Notes: generated by a model not told the origin, from the letters alone. DNA of 64,000 nt from Lotus japonicus (GCF_012489685.1 NC_080045.1:51047096-51111095); one strand, 5' to 3'; counted from the stretch's first letter, positions 23,331 through 35,731 are shown. Made by a program: numbers and translations.

Positions 23331-24882
23331 CTACCAAACACAACATTAAATATAGAATTTAGAATAAGTATCACCAACCCTGCCTACATGTAAGACGACA
23401 TCAACAATGATATCATCGTCAAAATTAATGAGAATTAAGATAATCAGCAGCTACTAGATACAAAACTTTGCATTATCATAAAGACAAATGAACATAAATA
23501 ATTAAATATTATATATATGTATAGATAATATACGACATTAAGAAAAACTGCTAGGACAGAACTTAGACAATTACATCTGAATCAAGAAGTCTCTGACTAC
23601 ACGAAGAAAGGAACACCAGAGAAAAACACACCCAGTCCAACTTAATTAGATGAAGGGTTATAGCTAATATAGTCAAAATCGAGATTATGCCTTTAATCAG
23701 GAAAGAGGGGGGGGGGGGTGTTCGTCGTAAATCGCATAATCTTAAGATTAATCGTAAGATTTAGCAAAATTCATATGCATATATACATTTAAAATAGCAT
23801 AATAAACAAACAAAAAATGCTTTAAATAACTTGAAACACTTGAATAAAGTTGCACTTATAGTTCATAAGTCATAGAAGAGACGATGAACAGAACTTAGTC
23901 ACCGGTAGAGGAGCCTCGTTGATGGTGTCAAAGCATCGCCGTCGGTGCAATGGGGAAGAGAAAGGGCTCACGAATGTGAGTGAGGGAGTGAAGGGGGCCC
24001 TGGCTGCTCGAAATAATTAGGGTTTTGCGAACTGGGTCACGTTTAGGAAACGGGTCAAGCCCACGTCACATGGACCGTGCTTAATCACATTAAGTTTCAA
24101 TTTAGCCAGAAAAGGATTATGCAACTGATTTTCATAGCCCAGGTTCACAGTAATCGCATTATAGTGGGATTATGCGACTAAAATTGGGATTTTGACTGCC
24201 ATGGTTATAATTGAGAAGTGAGTATACCATTCCCATTCACAGATTCTTTTCATACCCCCATGACACGGGAGAATCAATTCATAAGGGAAACGACATAAAG
24301 TCATAAACAACAACAAAATGTATCAAACCTTTAAAACTGAAAAAGGATAAACTTGCACAACTTGGTAAAACCATACAAGACTGACGGTTTACAATGGCTA
24401 GTTTGAAAATATTCACTAAGATTGCATAGTATTTGATTTTCAAAAACTACACCTTTGGTTAAACCATTACCTACTCGCATAGACAAAAATAGAAAATTAT
24501 TGATAGAATAACTATCAAGAAAGGAACGGTAAACCGGAGTACCAGGAAATCTCCTGATGGAAAGAATTGTAACTAATGCATTGATTAAAGTTCAAATTGA
24601 TAAAGGGATGAAAACATTGACAGATTCAAATTCTTCATATTTCATTAATATGTAGGAGGATTCTTGAAGTGTCTATTTTGGATGGTGGAATATAAATTTT
24701 GTCAAATAAGAAATTTCTGAGTAATAAATGGATAAGGCAGGAATAGTCTCAATATCTGCATAAAAAGGAAAGGGTGTCCTCCACAATGGAAATCAACTCA
24801 CGTGTATTAATGGTGAGAGTTGACCAAGCTACTTACTATCAAGTGAATAAAAGAGTGCACAGATAGATTAGTAAACACATAC
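23331..24882 (-). other. CDC5-like intron 2 with a probable 0.5-kb MITE
   Basis: Within the intron, 23671-24205 is bounded by AGTCAAAATCGAGATT on the left and AATTGGGATTTTGACT on the right (inverted repeat with two mismatches). Its interior is GC-richer than the intron and includes a G-run at 23707-23718. The TSD is unclear. The remaining intron DNA is AT-rich. Confidence 0.5.
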
Positions 24883-26598
24883 CTCTTGCATCTCATCTTC
24901 CTCAAAATCTTCTATCAGAGGGACAACAGACCCATTTGCCGCATTCTTAGGTCGTTTCTTTTTCTCCTTACCCACTTTGTCATCAAGTGGATACTTAGCA
25001 TTGTCATGCTCGAGTAAAGTAAGAAGTTCCCTTCTAATAAACTCATCCGCTTGCTCCATAGAGGTTGGTGGAACAAAGGAACTCTTGTCTCCATCATCTC
25101 TCATCAAGGAATATCTAATAAGCTCCAATGATGCAGCAGGAGGCCTAGGAAGTTGCCTTTGAAGGACTTTTGATCGTTTTCTAAGTAATGCCTGCTGTCG
25201 TGCCTCTTCTTCTGCCTTTTCTCTAGCTATTCTATCAGACATATCCTCTTCAATCTTCTCCTCTAGCTCTTCAGCATCTTCTGGAACTGGTTGCATCACT
25301 ATCTGGTACTCATTTTTGGGCTGTGGAAGGCTTCCTAAACCAGTGCGTAAACTTCTTCTCAGATCAGCCTGTCTCTGTTGCTCAAGTTTAGCACTGTTAG
25401 GTGTATTCATGTCATCATTAATACGGAGCTCATCTCTAAGAGGAGTTCCCTTTGGTGCCATGCCTAAAGAAAATTCACTTCTTGTCGGCGTCATGCCAAT
25501 TCTGGGAGTGAGACCGGCACCTCCAGAAGTTCAAGAGGGAGTCAGCATCGGATTTGGAGTCTGAATCTCATTTTTCTTAGGAGTAACCCCGGAAAAATCT
25601 GAAGGGTGCAACTCTGGGTTCTCTCCTCCTAACAATGGTGTCTGAGACTCCCTTAATCTGGCCAGATTTTCAGCTTCCATCATGATAGCATCTCCTTTAC
25701 CAGCTGGTGTTCTCTGAGGGGTTCGTAAAGGAGTCATTCCTCGGCCAGGTGTTTGTGCATAATTAGCCAGAAGAGCATGTGTTGCACCACTACCTTCTGC
25801 AAGTTCCTCATTCCCTGCAAGATCACCGGCGTAACCCAGCTTTGCAATTTCATCCAATTTCTGATCAGAGATCTGGGGTGGCGGAAGCATCAGTTTTGAC
25901 CTCTTTCTTACTGTTTCTGGGTCATTCAGCTTGTTGGCATGCAGTATAGCAGACGACGCATCTTGCCCCTCAGCAATTTTATTTTTTGCAATGTCCTGCT
26001 TTCTCAACTGTGCCTCGACGTCAACCCTCCTTTTTCCCTCAAGTTCTTCAATTGTAGTAGGGAACTTGGGCTGTTCCACCGGTCTATCTTCATCTGTAAA
26101 ATCAAAAAACCCCGGAGGAGGCCTCTTCTCAAATGGAATTTCTGCATTGTAGTCTATCCCTCTCCTTTTTCTATTCCGGCGCCTGATATCAATTCCAACC
26201 GCTTTCAGCTCTCTCTTCTTTTGTAAAGATGCGAGCCTCCGGGCTTCCTCAAGTTGTTTTTCCCTAACCTTCCTTTTTGCCTTCTTTCCCTTTGTGTTGG
26301 CTAATCGGGCTCGCGCTTCAGAAAGCATCTCCTTCTCATCCTCATCCATATCAACAGGATCCGGGCGTGCAGGTTTTGACTCCGGATTCGGATCAATCTC
26401 TCCAGGACACAATTTCCGAGGATCATCACCGGGTTCATAATTGTCATCCTTCACACAGGCTGCATCAAGAAGCTTCTCGTATCGCTCAAGGCATTGGGAA
26501 GGGGTGCGGCCTACAATTGGCGCTATTGTTCTCCATTGGGTGGGCATAAGCTTAGCAAGATGAAGAAGCTTCTCATCCTCTTCTCTAGTCCACTCAGT
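24883..26598 (-). pseudogene. CDC5-like exon 2, acceptor lost, in-frame TGA
   Basis: Encodes MYB repeat 2 and the central region. The frame is open from TEWTREEDEK to NPMLTPS, meets TGA at 25533-25531, then is open again through GTPLRDELRI and DEEMQ-like EDFEEDEMQE to a GAG|GTATGT donor. The acceptor dinucleotide is TG. Confidence 0.85.
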
Positions 26599-26707
26599 CA
26601 GCATACAAGAAACATCATCACTCCTTATGAGGAATGGCAAGATACAGAATCATTGAGTAATAAAGAAAGAAAAGTAAGGAACATAAATGCTCGTGAAGGA
26701 AAAATGC

Positions 26708-26845
26708 AAGGTTTTAAATCAAGGCCCGCAACCGTGATTTCGGTTGTGACGTCAACATTTTGGAGGCGAAAGCCACATTGGTTCACAATTTTTCCCGCAA
26801 CGCAATCGTGACACGACAGCGACCATTACCTCAATTTAAAACCTT
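26708..26845. mobile_element. Mutator-type MITE (138 bp) in CDC5-like intron 1
   Basis: The ends are AAGGTTTTAAATC and, on the other side, AATTTAAAACCTT (inverted repeat). They are flanked by a perfect 10-bp duplication GGAAAAATGC at 26698-26707 and 26846-26855. The TSD length of 9-11 bp and the lack of coding capacity fit a Mutator-like MITE. Confidence 0.8.
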
Positions 26846-27082
26846 GGAAAAATGCCTTAAAAAAGAATTCATGATTAAAGAAACAACAGCTTCAATAAGG
26901 GTATTTGTAGCATGTTTAGATCGATTTCTCTTTTCTCAAAATCAATTCTGACACCCAGAAGCTAAAGGTTTTGGCTTTAGAATCAATTCTAAAAGATTTC
27001 CAAACATGCACCAACAACTAACAAAATGGATAAATTAAAGAATCACTAGTGCTACTACCATTGTTATTAAAGAGTGAGGCTA

Positions 27083-27315
<233 letters not shown>

Positions 27316-27610
27316 CTTGATTGCCTACCTTAAAAAACACAGAACATAACAATTCAACAACGATTTCAGAATCACAAGTACAAGGTTTTCTTCACTAAAA
27401 TCAAATGCCTACTCTGTTATCACTATCACAGTGTTCTTAACCAAATGAAAAACACTCTCAGTCTCTAGGATCAGTGATTTCACTCACCTGTGTTGTGTTG
27501 TTTGTGATGGTTTTCCTTTTGCTCAGAACAAGCTGCGAGTTCACCTTCTGTAGGACCTCTTGGCCGAGCCCCTATACGCTCTCAACCAAGACTGTGTTGT
27601 CTGGACCTAA
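27316..27610 (-). promoter_or_regulatory. Leader region of the CDC5-like locus
   Basis: An acceptor-like TTTTTTAAG lies just upstream of ATG 27315 and a CAG|GTGAGTG donor at about 27487, suggesting a 5'-UTR intron as in the threonine aldolase gene. The transcription start is not defined. Confidence 0.4.
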
Positions 27611-27811
27611 AGACACTGTGATTGTTTTGAATAGACAATTTTTTACTTTATTTTTGCAAATCAAAAAGTGTTTCTTATGAATTAATCCATCTTAATTAAT
27701 TCTTCTATAATATTTTTGTACTTGAATAATTTGAAATAAAGGTTTTTTATATGATTTTTGGATAAGCACAAAAATTAATAAAAAAATTTGTCATTTATGC
27801 ATTATTGCATT

Positions 27812-27971
27812 GTAACATATTCGTATTAATCTAGTGGTAAACAGGCTAAAACTCGTAAAGATGAAAGCATAAGTTCAAACCTCAAAAAGTCATTTGTTAA
27901 GAGGTAAAACTACGATTTATTGGACGGATGAAAACATTTGTTAAAGACAAAAAAAAAATTATAACATACGT
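27812..27971 (+). mobile_element. Candidate tRNA-derived SINE
   Basis: An A-box-like TCTAGTGGTAA (27830) and a perfect B-box core GTTCAAACC (27873) are spaced about 45 bp apart, as in Pol III promoters. They are followed by an A-run at 27949-27958. Similar sequences TAACATATTCGTAT and TAACATACGTAT flank it and may be a decayed TSD. Confidence 0.5.
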
Positions 27972-28725
27972 ATAATTTTTTTATAAGGTAAAGATAACAT
28001 ACATATAATTAGAAGTGTGATAAAATCATTTTCCGAGAAGAAAAAAAAAAGAAGTGTGATAAAATCATACATGTTTAAAAATAAAAATATGCATTACAAT
28101 CATTTCAAAACTTATGTCTACATACTTGAGAGATCATAATATCTAAGATATCTAACAAACTCATTCAATTCAATGGTGGTCTTACAATCTACATTACTCT
28201 ATGTGATGAGGATAACAAGTATAAATGCGATATAATCTGAAACCACTTCATCTAACGTATATTCGTTTCCTCTTTTATATATTATGTAATGTCATATCAT
28301 AGAGGTCTTAACATGAATTTTCTTAAAGTATATCTCTTAATACCTTGGTATTTGATTATCATGCTAACTGTTAATCAAATGTAGTGAGTGTTTGATTTTT
28401 AGTTGAAAATCACATTGAGTACATTGGAATTCAGGAACACTTTAAAAATGTAAGAAACTCACACATTCCATTGAGTGAAATAATTTTATATTTAAGTTTT
28501 AACCTAATTGAAATTCAAACACGCGTAATTTTTTTTAGTAACTATAACAATAGAAGTGTACCAAAAATTATAAATATAAAAGTCAGGTAGTGAGTTTACT
28601 TAAAAAGGAATTTTGATAACCCAAAAAATTGTTGTTGATTAATTAAATATCAATTATAATAGAGGAAACTAAGTCTGATTTGTAAACAACCAAATACGAT
28701 ATATGAGAATTTAAGCTCAATTGAA
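27972..28725. other. AT-rich intergenic, no gene seen
   Basis: Short A/T runs, with no ORF, RNA gene or repeat boundary recognised. Confidence 0.6.
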
Positions 28726-28798
28726 GTTCGCGTGGCCTAATGGATAAGGCGCTCGCCTCCGGAGCGGGAGATTGAGGGTTCGAGTCCCTCCGTGAACG
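28726..28798 (+). tRNA. tRNA-Arg (anticodon CCG)
   Basis: 73 nt, no intron. The acceptor stem GTTCGCG/CGTGAAC pairs over 7 bp with one G-U. A-box TGGCCTAATGG is at 28733. The anticodon arm CTCGC-CTCCGGA-GCGGG gives anticodon CCG. The T arm contains GGTTCGAGTCC. Discriminator G at 28798 is followed by a T-run (28799-28803), the Pol III terminator. It has all the expected features of a functional nuclear tRNA that reads CGG codons. Confidence 0.95.
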
Positions 28799-28963
28799 TT
28801 TTTGTTTTTTTCGACTTTTATTATATTTAAGCTGATATTCTTCTTCACTTTAAATCAGTGAATTTAAATTTTGCACACAAATACAATGTTGGCATGTTGC
28901 ACCTAAAGAATAACAGGATAACTAAAATGTAATTAATCTTAACTATATATCATGGAATCAGTA
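28799..28963 (+). terminator. Pol III terminator T-run and short spacer
   Basis: TTTTTG followed by TTTTTTT (28799-28811) immediately after the tRNA. The remaining spacer is the 3' flank of the MYB gene. Confidence 0.6.
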
Positions 28964-30074
28964 TTATATTTCCATGCCCTTGTCGTGATGACTGCTGGTG
29001 AATAGATTACACCAAAATTCCATTTCTTCACCAATCTCACTATGAGCATTACTGCCCATTGTTTTTCCTGAAATATCAGAAGAGACTGTACCATTACCAT
29101 GAAATCCTAGACCTTTAGCAGGTGAGTTTCTCCATGAAGATGAACCATCATTTGCAATCAACAATGTCCCAGTAACACTAGAACTAGAAGTAGCTTCCTG
29201 TGGCATATCTAATAAAGCCCCTGAACCAGAATCTGCTTCTGCCTCTTGCAAGGGATAAGTGGAGGTATTATTGATAGTAGTACTTCTCTCATTCCTCTTC
29301 AAATGAGTGTGCCAAAAATTCTTTATTTCATTATCAGTTCTTCCAGGCAATCTTGCAGCAATAGTAGACCATCTGTCACATTAATTAAGGGTTCATTAAA
29401 AAATTCATTTCATCATTTATGTATTTGCTTCAATAAACTCGATCATATCTTATATATTCAACTTAGGCATATGAATATGATATCATACGATATATCTCTG
29501 AAAATTGTATGCTACAGGTTAGTATATGGTATCTTTATAAACCGTTTATACAAATGTCATTTAGTTCATGTTTTGAAATCTTTCTATAATTAACTTTAAT
29601 GTCAAAATCAATTTTGATCAGAGAAACTTAAGTAGCTTCTGGTTTTAGAATTGATTCTGAGTAGTACAAGTTACAAGACACAGTGTCAACATGCTCTGTA
29701 CCTACCTGTTTCCAAGAATTCCATGCAGTTTAAGGATTGTCTCTACTTCTTCATTGCTGAATTTCCCTCTTTTAATATCCGGTCTTAAGTAATTTATCCA
29801 ACGAAGCCTACAACTCTTACCACACCTTAACAAACCTAAACAATCATAATATAAGGAAATCTTATAATTAAAAAGAGAAAGCTGCAAAAAGCATTTATTA
29901 AACGTATATCAATTGGAAAAGAAGTTTTAAGTTGCACAAACCAGCTTGTTTTGGAAGTGCACGCCAGTTTCCATGGCCATGTTGTTGAATATGAGAAATC
30001 AAAATCTGATCTTCTTCTTGTGTCCAAGGCCCCTTCTTCAATCCCATCTTCTCACAACAAGGAGTCCTCACCAT
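28964..30074 (-). CDS. R2R3-MYB transcription factor, subgroup 2 (MYB13/14/15-like)
   Basis: DNA-binding transcription factor, nuclear. Three exons: 29942-30074 (133 bp), 29706-29835 (130 bp, the usual R2R3-MYB exon 2 size) and 28964-29372, giving 223 aa. Start ATG 30074 is chosen because it opens the conserved [17 protein letters not shown]; an upstream in-frame ATG at 30152 is unlikely. R2 (residues about 14-61) has W-W-W spacing ending [18 protein letters not shown]3 (about 67-112) ends [20 protein letters not shown]. The C-terminus carries an EFWCNLF motif like the subgroup 2 FW motif. Donors and acceptors are all GT-AG, with no lesion seen. Subgroup 2 members act in cold and other stress responses and, in some species, phenylpropanoid or stilbene control (established knowledge for the subgroup). 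The role here is inferred. Confidence 0.92.
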
Positions 30075-30335
30075 CTTCTTCTTCTCTGTTGTGTGCTGTT
30101 CTAAATTCTGAACTTGTATATGATGCTGAAAATGTAGACATATGGGGTCCAAATAAACTGCATGGTATTCAAAAAAGTGCTTGATACTGTTCCTTTAATT
30201 GGTTTTCCAATTCAATGTTTTCTCTCTTCAAAGCACGCACAGTTGAAATTTAAGATATGGTGGTGGTGATCTGATCACAAACTCACATGTCACAACAGAA
30301 TTAATGGACCACCCAAAAGAAAATTGAAGAAATAC

Positions 30336-30345
30336 TTTTATATAT
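30336..30345 (-). promoter_or_regulatory. TATA box of the MYB gene
   Basis: Minus-strand ATATATAAAA about 260 bp upstream of the ATG, implying a leader of about 230 nt. Confidence 0.5.
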
Positions 30346-30349
30346 GCAA

Positions 30350-30630
30350 CAATAATGACTACTCACCTTCTTGGTTGCTTCTCTTCAAGAATTGGGCCTC
30401 TGTATAGACTAAAGAATCATTCTTTTGGATCCGCAAGTCAAAAGTAGTATGCTCCACGGGCTAAATGGACTCATGATATTGTCTTTGTTCTACTGTTCTG
30501 CCGTCTCTTTCTATTATCTACTCGTTTAGTGCTAGAACTAGAATGTGTTTGGTCGCGAGATGCATAAAATTCAGGAAGTTGATGTCCACTGGGCTAAGAG
30601 AAAACCACATAGATCAATTAAATACCACAT
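30350..30630. other. Upstream region of the MYB gene
   Basis: Promoter-distal sequence. No ORF or specific element can be named with confidence. Confidence 0.4.
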
Positions 30631-30631
30631 A

Positions 30632-32110
30632 TTTCACTCGAAACATTAAGATATTAACTATTAAAGGTATATGTCCTCTCATTTATAAACCGTTCATCAC
30701 TTTTTTTTTCAATGTGAGACTATTTACTCACATACGATACTCAAATAAAATGTCGAGTCTAATATATGAAATAAACCATACACTCAATTATTCAATTTTG
30801 AATTTAATCATGTTCAGCTACTGAGGAGGTTGACCTCCGAGATCCCTAGGTCTTGTTAGGAGCAAGAACGACATATTTGAGTTAAACACACTACTTAGAT
30901 TAAATCATCCATATTTACAAATCTTGTAATCGGATAGCCTCGGAACATCGCACTCCGCAAATGTGATTATTCCAAGTGCGGCATATTACACAAAAGTCCA
31001 TGGAATTGAAGAAACCTCACGCGAGAAGCAGAGATGCCCCTAAATCTCACGGGCTTGCCTATTAAAGAGGCTAACATTTGAGACCCTATAGTCTAATTGA
31101 GAACAACCTATGAGATTGAAGAAATCTTATGTGAGAAGCAAACCTTCGAGATCCCCCTAGATCTCGTGGAGCTCGGTTACCGAAAAGGCTAACCTCTAAG
31201 ATCCTCAAGTCTTGTTGGGAAAGAGTTGTGACCTTTATGAGAAGCGAAAATCCGAGACCATTTAGATCTTATCGAGCTTGGGTACTTAAGAGGCTAACCT
31301 TTTAGAGTTTGAGGTCCTTATAGGTCTCATTAGGAACGACCTATTTGAGTTAAGTGTGTCGACTTGTAAAGTCTAGATTCAAAGAACTCACATCCAAGAT
31401 GTGACTGGATAACATTGTAGCCTTGATTCGGTCAATAGACCGAGGAACAAAACCTTTGCCAAAGGTCGACTATTCCACATGTGACATATTACACAAAACT
31501 ACCTCCCGAGCTTGCCAGCTCGATTGAGAGACAACCCAAAAAAGAAAAGTAACTTCAACAAATTTGAATATCGAAATTCAAATACATTCATTAAAAGTTC
31601 AAAAAATGTGTCAATTTAATACCAGTGATACGAGTCCTTGAGCTCTGCAACGACCAATTCATGCCTCAACAAACTTGTTACCAACCTCCGGAAATGGTTA
31701 GAAATTTAGCACAACATCACTAGTAGGCTTCTCATCTCTCCTTCCCAGCTCATGTGTTAGGCTGGCTGCCGAATTAAGTTTGAAGAGTCTAATTTTATTG
31801 CCACAACTAGGCTAATTTGGACACCAGTTCTCAAAAGATATCCTCGAAAACTATCCCCAGGGTCCTGGGTTTGTTGTTTAGAGGACCTCTACAGCGAGTT
31901 GATGCCATAGTTTTTTTGCTGGGGTAAAGGAGACGATTTAAACTACGAAGGATCATCAAATTGGACTAAAGAGCAAATTACAAGTGAATTGGACACCACA
32001 TTTTTCACCCAAAACCTTAAAACATTGAGTATTTAAGGTCATCTCACTTATAAGCTGCTCAAAGTTATCATTATCTTTCAACGTGATTCATACTTGATAT
32101 CACAACATTT
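30632..32110. repeat. Old repeat-derived block with related ends
   Basis: The ends are diverged copies of one block (about 30632-30750 and 31995-32110), both containing ACCACAT(A/T)TTTCAC and, further on, CT(C/T)A(T/C)TTATAA and TTTCAA(T/C)GTGA. Between them are several degenerate direct repeats of the type GAGATCCC-TAGATCTCGT and AGGCTAACCT. There is no ORF. It may be an old retroelement remnant; class unknown. Confidence 0.45.
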
Positions 32111-32654
32111 TCGACCGCAAGCTCGAGAGTTCAGAATGAGCTCTAAGAAAGCTAGTGTTCAGTTACCAAAAAACTCTACCTTATAAAGTATTGCTTCTAA
32201 ATGACTAGTGAAACTGCAAGTACTCTAGGAATCCTCCTAGCTAAAACTAATAAATTCCCTCCGTATATATTTGTCAGTTTCTCAATCTTTTCCTAGTGCA
32301 TCAAAAGTTACCATTAACAATACCAGCTTTTATCCAAATTTCTCATCATCGTCTTCGTATGGTAATTGCAGTTATGTTAATGGAATTGGCGGTGGTTGTT
32401 AAAATAGGGAATCAACCACCGATCGAGGCGGGTAGAAAGGAGAAAGGGAGGACTGAAGAGTATGAAAGTTAATGATTTATGAACCAAAGTGACTAGAGAA
32501 TTGATAATATTTTACTTCATTGTTATTTTCAAGTTTAATATGGGAATTCTGTGTACTCTTAGTATTTTTTTTTTTGTGTGATACCCACATTAATACTACC
32601 AACACACCACCCTCCTTCCCAAACCCAAAAACACACACTTAAGTTAATCCCACC
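32111..32654. other. Intergenic, no gene seen
   Basis: No recognisable coding sequence. It contains TATA-like and T-run sequence just before the sucrose-transporter fragment (32560-32575). Confidence 0.5.
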
Positions 32655-32869
32655 ATGGCACACAACAATCAAACCAAGCCTTCTTCTCTGGCTCTGCACG
32701 TGAAAACCCCGCCAGTACCACCGAAGGAGCCGAGTCCTCTCAGAAGATCATCGCGGTAGCCTCCGTCGCTGCCGGCATGCAGTTTGGGTGTGCCTTGCAA
32801 TTCTCCCTTCTCACCCCCTACGTCCAATTACTAGGAATACCTCACAATCAGGCCTCCCTAAACTGGTAG
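32655..32869 (+). pseudogene. Sucrose/proton symporter (SUT/SUC) gene fragment
   Basis: ATG 32655 opens a SUT-like N-terminus: a polar tail, then [12 protein letters not shown]. After about 30 codons a single-base loss at about 32742-32746 shifts the frame. The following frame encodes [20 protein letters not shown] and then [13 protein letters not shown], the first transmembrane region of plant sucrose transporters. Homology then breaks and a stop follows at 32867. Only about 70 of the roughly 500 codons exist, so this is a truncated, frameshifted copy. Intact family members load sucrose across the plasma membrane. Confidence 0.8.
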
Positions 32870-34163
32870 AGTTTGTTGTGGCTGTACATAACCATGTTGA
32901 AGCATGACTCAGCTCTGTATTTATGTAAATATTTGGTAGTACATTGTGGGTGCTCAGAGTCAGAGGAATGGAGTGGTGAAGCAAGCATGCATGGAACTAT
33001 GGAAGGTTAATCCTTTAATAATACATGTAGAAATCTATTTGATTTCTAAACATACCGTATTTGATTTTTATTTTGTTTGGAAGTTCTTAGTTATGGCAGT
33101 TGATATGTGCCAACAATTTTCTGGCCAGTTAATTCTGCAAGCCCATCTTAATCAGGAGAATAACTCAGAAGCTAAAGAGGTAGTAGTGCAGAGGCAAATT
33201 TTCTAACTTAGCCTGCATATATCCACATTTTCCAAATTCTTATTGCTAAGAGTATCTACCGATTACAAATACTTAGAGATTTAATTTATTACCTTAAGTG
33301 TGAAGTTATTCATCAGAAGAATGTATATGTAATTTAAAAAAAAATTGGGGTCAAAATATATATAAGCAAAAAGTTTGTGTATATAAGAAGGGTTAACTAT
33401 CATATTGGTCTCTGTCTTTGTGTCGCCGTCTAATCTAGGTCCCTCGCTGGAAAATTTATTGTAAATGGTCATCGTCTTTGAAATATTTTTGGAGCGGATC
33501 CTCACCGGAGGTTGGAGCTCCGGAGAATGCTTAAATGACATGCTGACTGAATTTAATCAGGTGACATGGAATAAAAAAAATTAAATTTTTAAAAAATAAC
33601 ATATCATCAGAAACTTTAATTTATTTAACAAAAACAATTATCAAAACTAACCCTAAATGAAGTTTTTTCAACTCTTACACATAAGATGAGGTTTTTTTTT
33701 TTGTTACAAATGGAAGAAAACAATAGAAACAACTAAAGTTTCTAAACGGTAAGACATCCGTTAAAAGAAAAAAAAAAGAGCAACTTTTGAATTTTAAATA
33801 ACGAACATTACCATTAAGACAATGAAATGGGATAAGAGGTGTATGAAACAAGATTTGTCAAAAGAAACATATTACTAAATGTAATCTTAGAGGATCGAAA
33901 CGATTAATCTCAATAAGAGTTAACTTAGAAACAAAGGCTTAAGGACAAAACCCCCCTTTGAAAAGTATTATCATACTCATACCACCACCCCCCCCCCCCC
34001 CCCCCCCAATTTTGAGTACTGAAATCTACCAAACTGTTTCAAACTGAAGACGAAGACATCCAATTGGTTCGGTTTCGTCTCTCACTCCACCCTCCATATT
34101 TTCTCTCTCTCCTTTCTCTCTCTAGAAGAGAGATACCCACTTCCTCCCCCATCTCCCTCCACC
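32870..34163. other. Intergenic with a 20-C homopolymer
   Basis: No gene recognised. The ORFs at 32946 and 33281 lack family resemblance. A run of 20 C lies at 33988-34007, and a CT-rich stretch at 34075-34135 precedes the short ORF at 34164 and could be its leader. Confidence 0.5.
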
Positions 34164-34256
34164 ATGCTACTACCTCCTCCAAAACCCATCAACACCATCG
34201 CCATCACAATCATGCTCGCCTACACCATCTTCCTCCTCTTCTTCTCCGGCTTCCTC
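34164..34256 (+). pseudogene. 5' end of an unknown gene, cut by an LTR element
   Basis: ATG 34164 in good context (ACCATGC) opens a GC-rich frame of 31 codons. It has a PPPKP stretch and then a hydrophobic segment (ITIMLAYTIFLLFFSGFL), probably a membrane anchor or signal anchor. The coding look stops exactly where the LTR begins at 34257. The stop TAA at 34260-34262 comes from the LTR. The family is not recognised. ATL-type RING proteins have similar short N-termini before one membrane span, but this is speculation. Confidence 0.45.
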
Positions 34257-34713
34257 TGTTAAATTTGATTGACCCAAATAGATTACATAGACATAGATAC
34301 AGATTATAGCATTTTGTGATTCAATAGTGTAAAAGGAATTGTGCACCTAGAAGGAGTGAAGAATCCGTGAGTATGTTGTTTGACCAGATAAGGGAAGTAA
34401 AAGAGACACCAGAGGATGGAACTACTCTCAGCACCTGGTAATACGTTCTCAGTATAAACTGTCTAATGGGGCAGCAATTTATATATTACCAGTTGAGACC
34501 AGGGTCCCCTCATTAGGCAAAGTTAACTGACATAACCCATCATAGGACAGTTACTAACAAAAGCATAATTTATCATCCACCAAAATACATGTAATTGAAT
34601 TAATTTAATAATTCACATAATTGATATTAATGACCAAACAAAATATATTATAATTAATTGATAATGTTAATCCACATAACAAAATAGAGAGTTAATTATA
34701 AACAAATCTAACA
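34257..34713 (-). repeat. Left LTR of the old LARD-like element
   Basis: 457 bp with TGTTA...TAACA ends. Its first 240 bp align with 59584-59824. Confidence 0.8.
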
Positions 34714-35547
34714 TTCTCCTACTTGGATTAACATTTGTCAATTAATATAAAATATATGTATCATTAAACGAAATATCAATTATGGCAAAATACATGTAAT
34801 CCAAAGAAATATAAGTTGTGCACCAAAAGTTACTCAACAAAAGATTATATCCGATAGGGATAATAACCATATGTAACAAAAGTTTATATTTCATACAAAA
34901 CAAAGATGGATATAGAAAGCACAGTGATAACCAGAAGTGCTATTCCATAAAATGACTCAAGCATCTAAAATGTTATATGAGATATGATGACAAAAGCAAC
35001 AACATATTTCATAAACTACAATTTAGACTCCCACTGATCCTAAACATCAAAATACTTTAACCACATGAGTTATGTGACTCCAACAATAAAGTCTTAGATC
35101 AATGAATATACCATTATCAATAATGTATTTCATTAGAATCTGAAATTTTATCACAAGGGGCCTACAAGTTCATTAGGTACCATCAAAGCCACAAACAAAA
35201 TTCCACAAGATCTAAGTGCGTTTTAGCCCAACAAGAATAATAATTACATGTTGGCTAAATAACAAAATGCTATGCGGAAATTGACATATAATTAATTCAA
35301 GATTTCCTAAACAAGTGACTATAAATCTATGTGAAGCTAGAGTTTAACAATAGCATGGACGATACTTGTTTAAACAAAAGGATATCTTGAACTAATAAAT
35401 CACAAAATGTCAATAATGAGCAAGCACTTATGACCATTGGTCTAAAACAAGAGTATAAGTACCTTAAGAATGCAAGAAATCATACTCGATAGGAGTAGTG
35501 ATCCTATGCATCTAAGTTACTTTTACATTTGACCATACAGAACGTGG

Positions 35548-35731
35548 AATGTTGGCTAGGATCATAAGCACAGTAAAAATACATGCCAATGTGCTGTACC
35601 AACAAAATAATGTTGGCCTAAATCGAAAGCACCTCAAAATTTCATGTCAAATGTGCTGTACCAAACATAATGTTGGCCAAAATCAAAAGCACCGTAAAAT
35701 TGCATGCCAAATGTGTTGTACCAACAAAATA
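35548..35731. repeat. Tandem repeat, three 60-62-bp units
   Basis: Units begin AATGTTGGC at 35548, 35608 and 35668. Each ends GTGCTGTACCAA (one copy GTGTTGTACCAA). Confidence 0.85.

Noticed and set aside
30072..30152. Upstream in-frame ATG for the MYB gene
   Set aside because: The extra 26 residues are not typical, and the conserved subgroup start MVRTPCCEK is at 30074.
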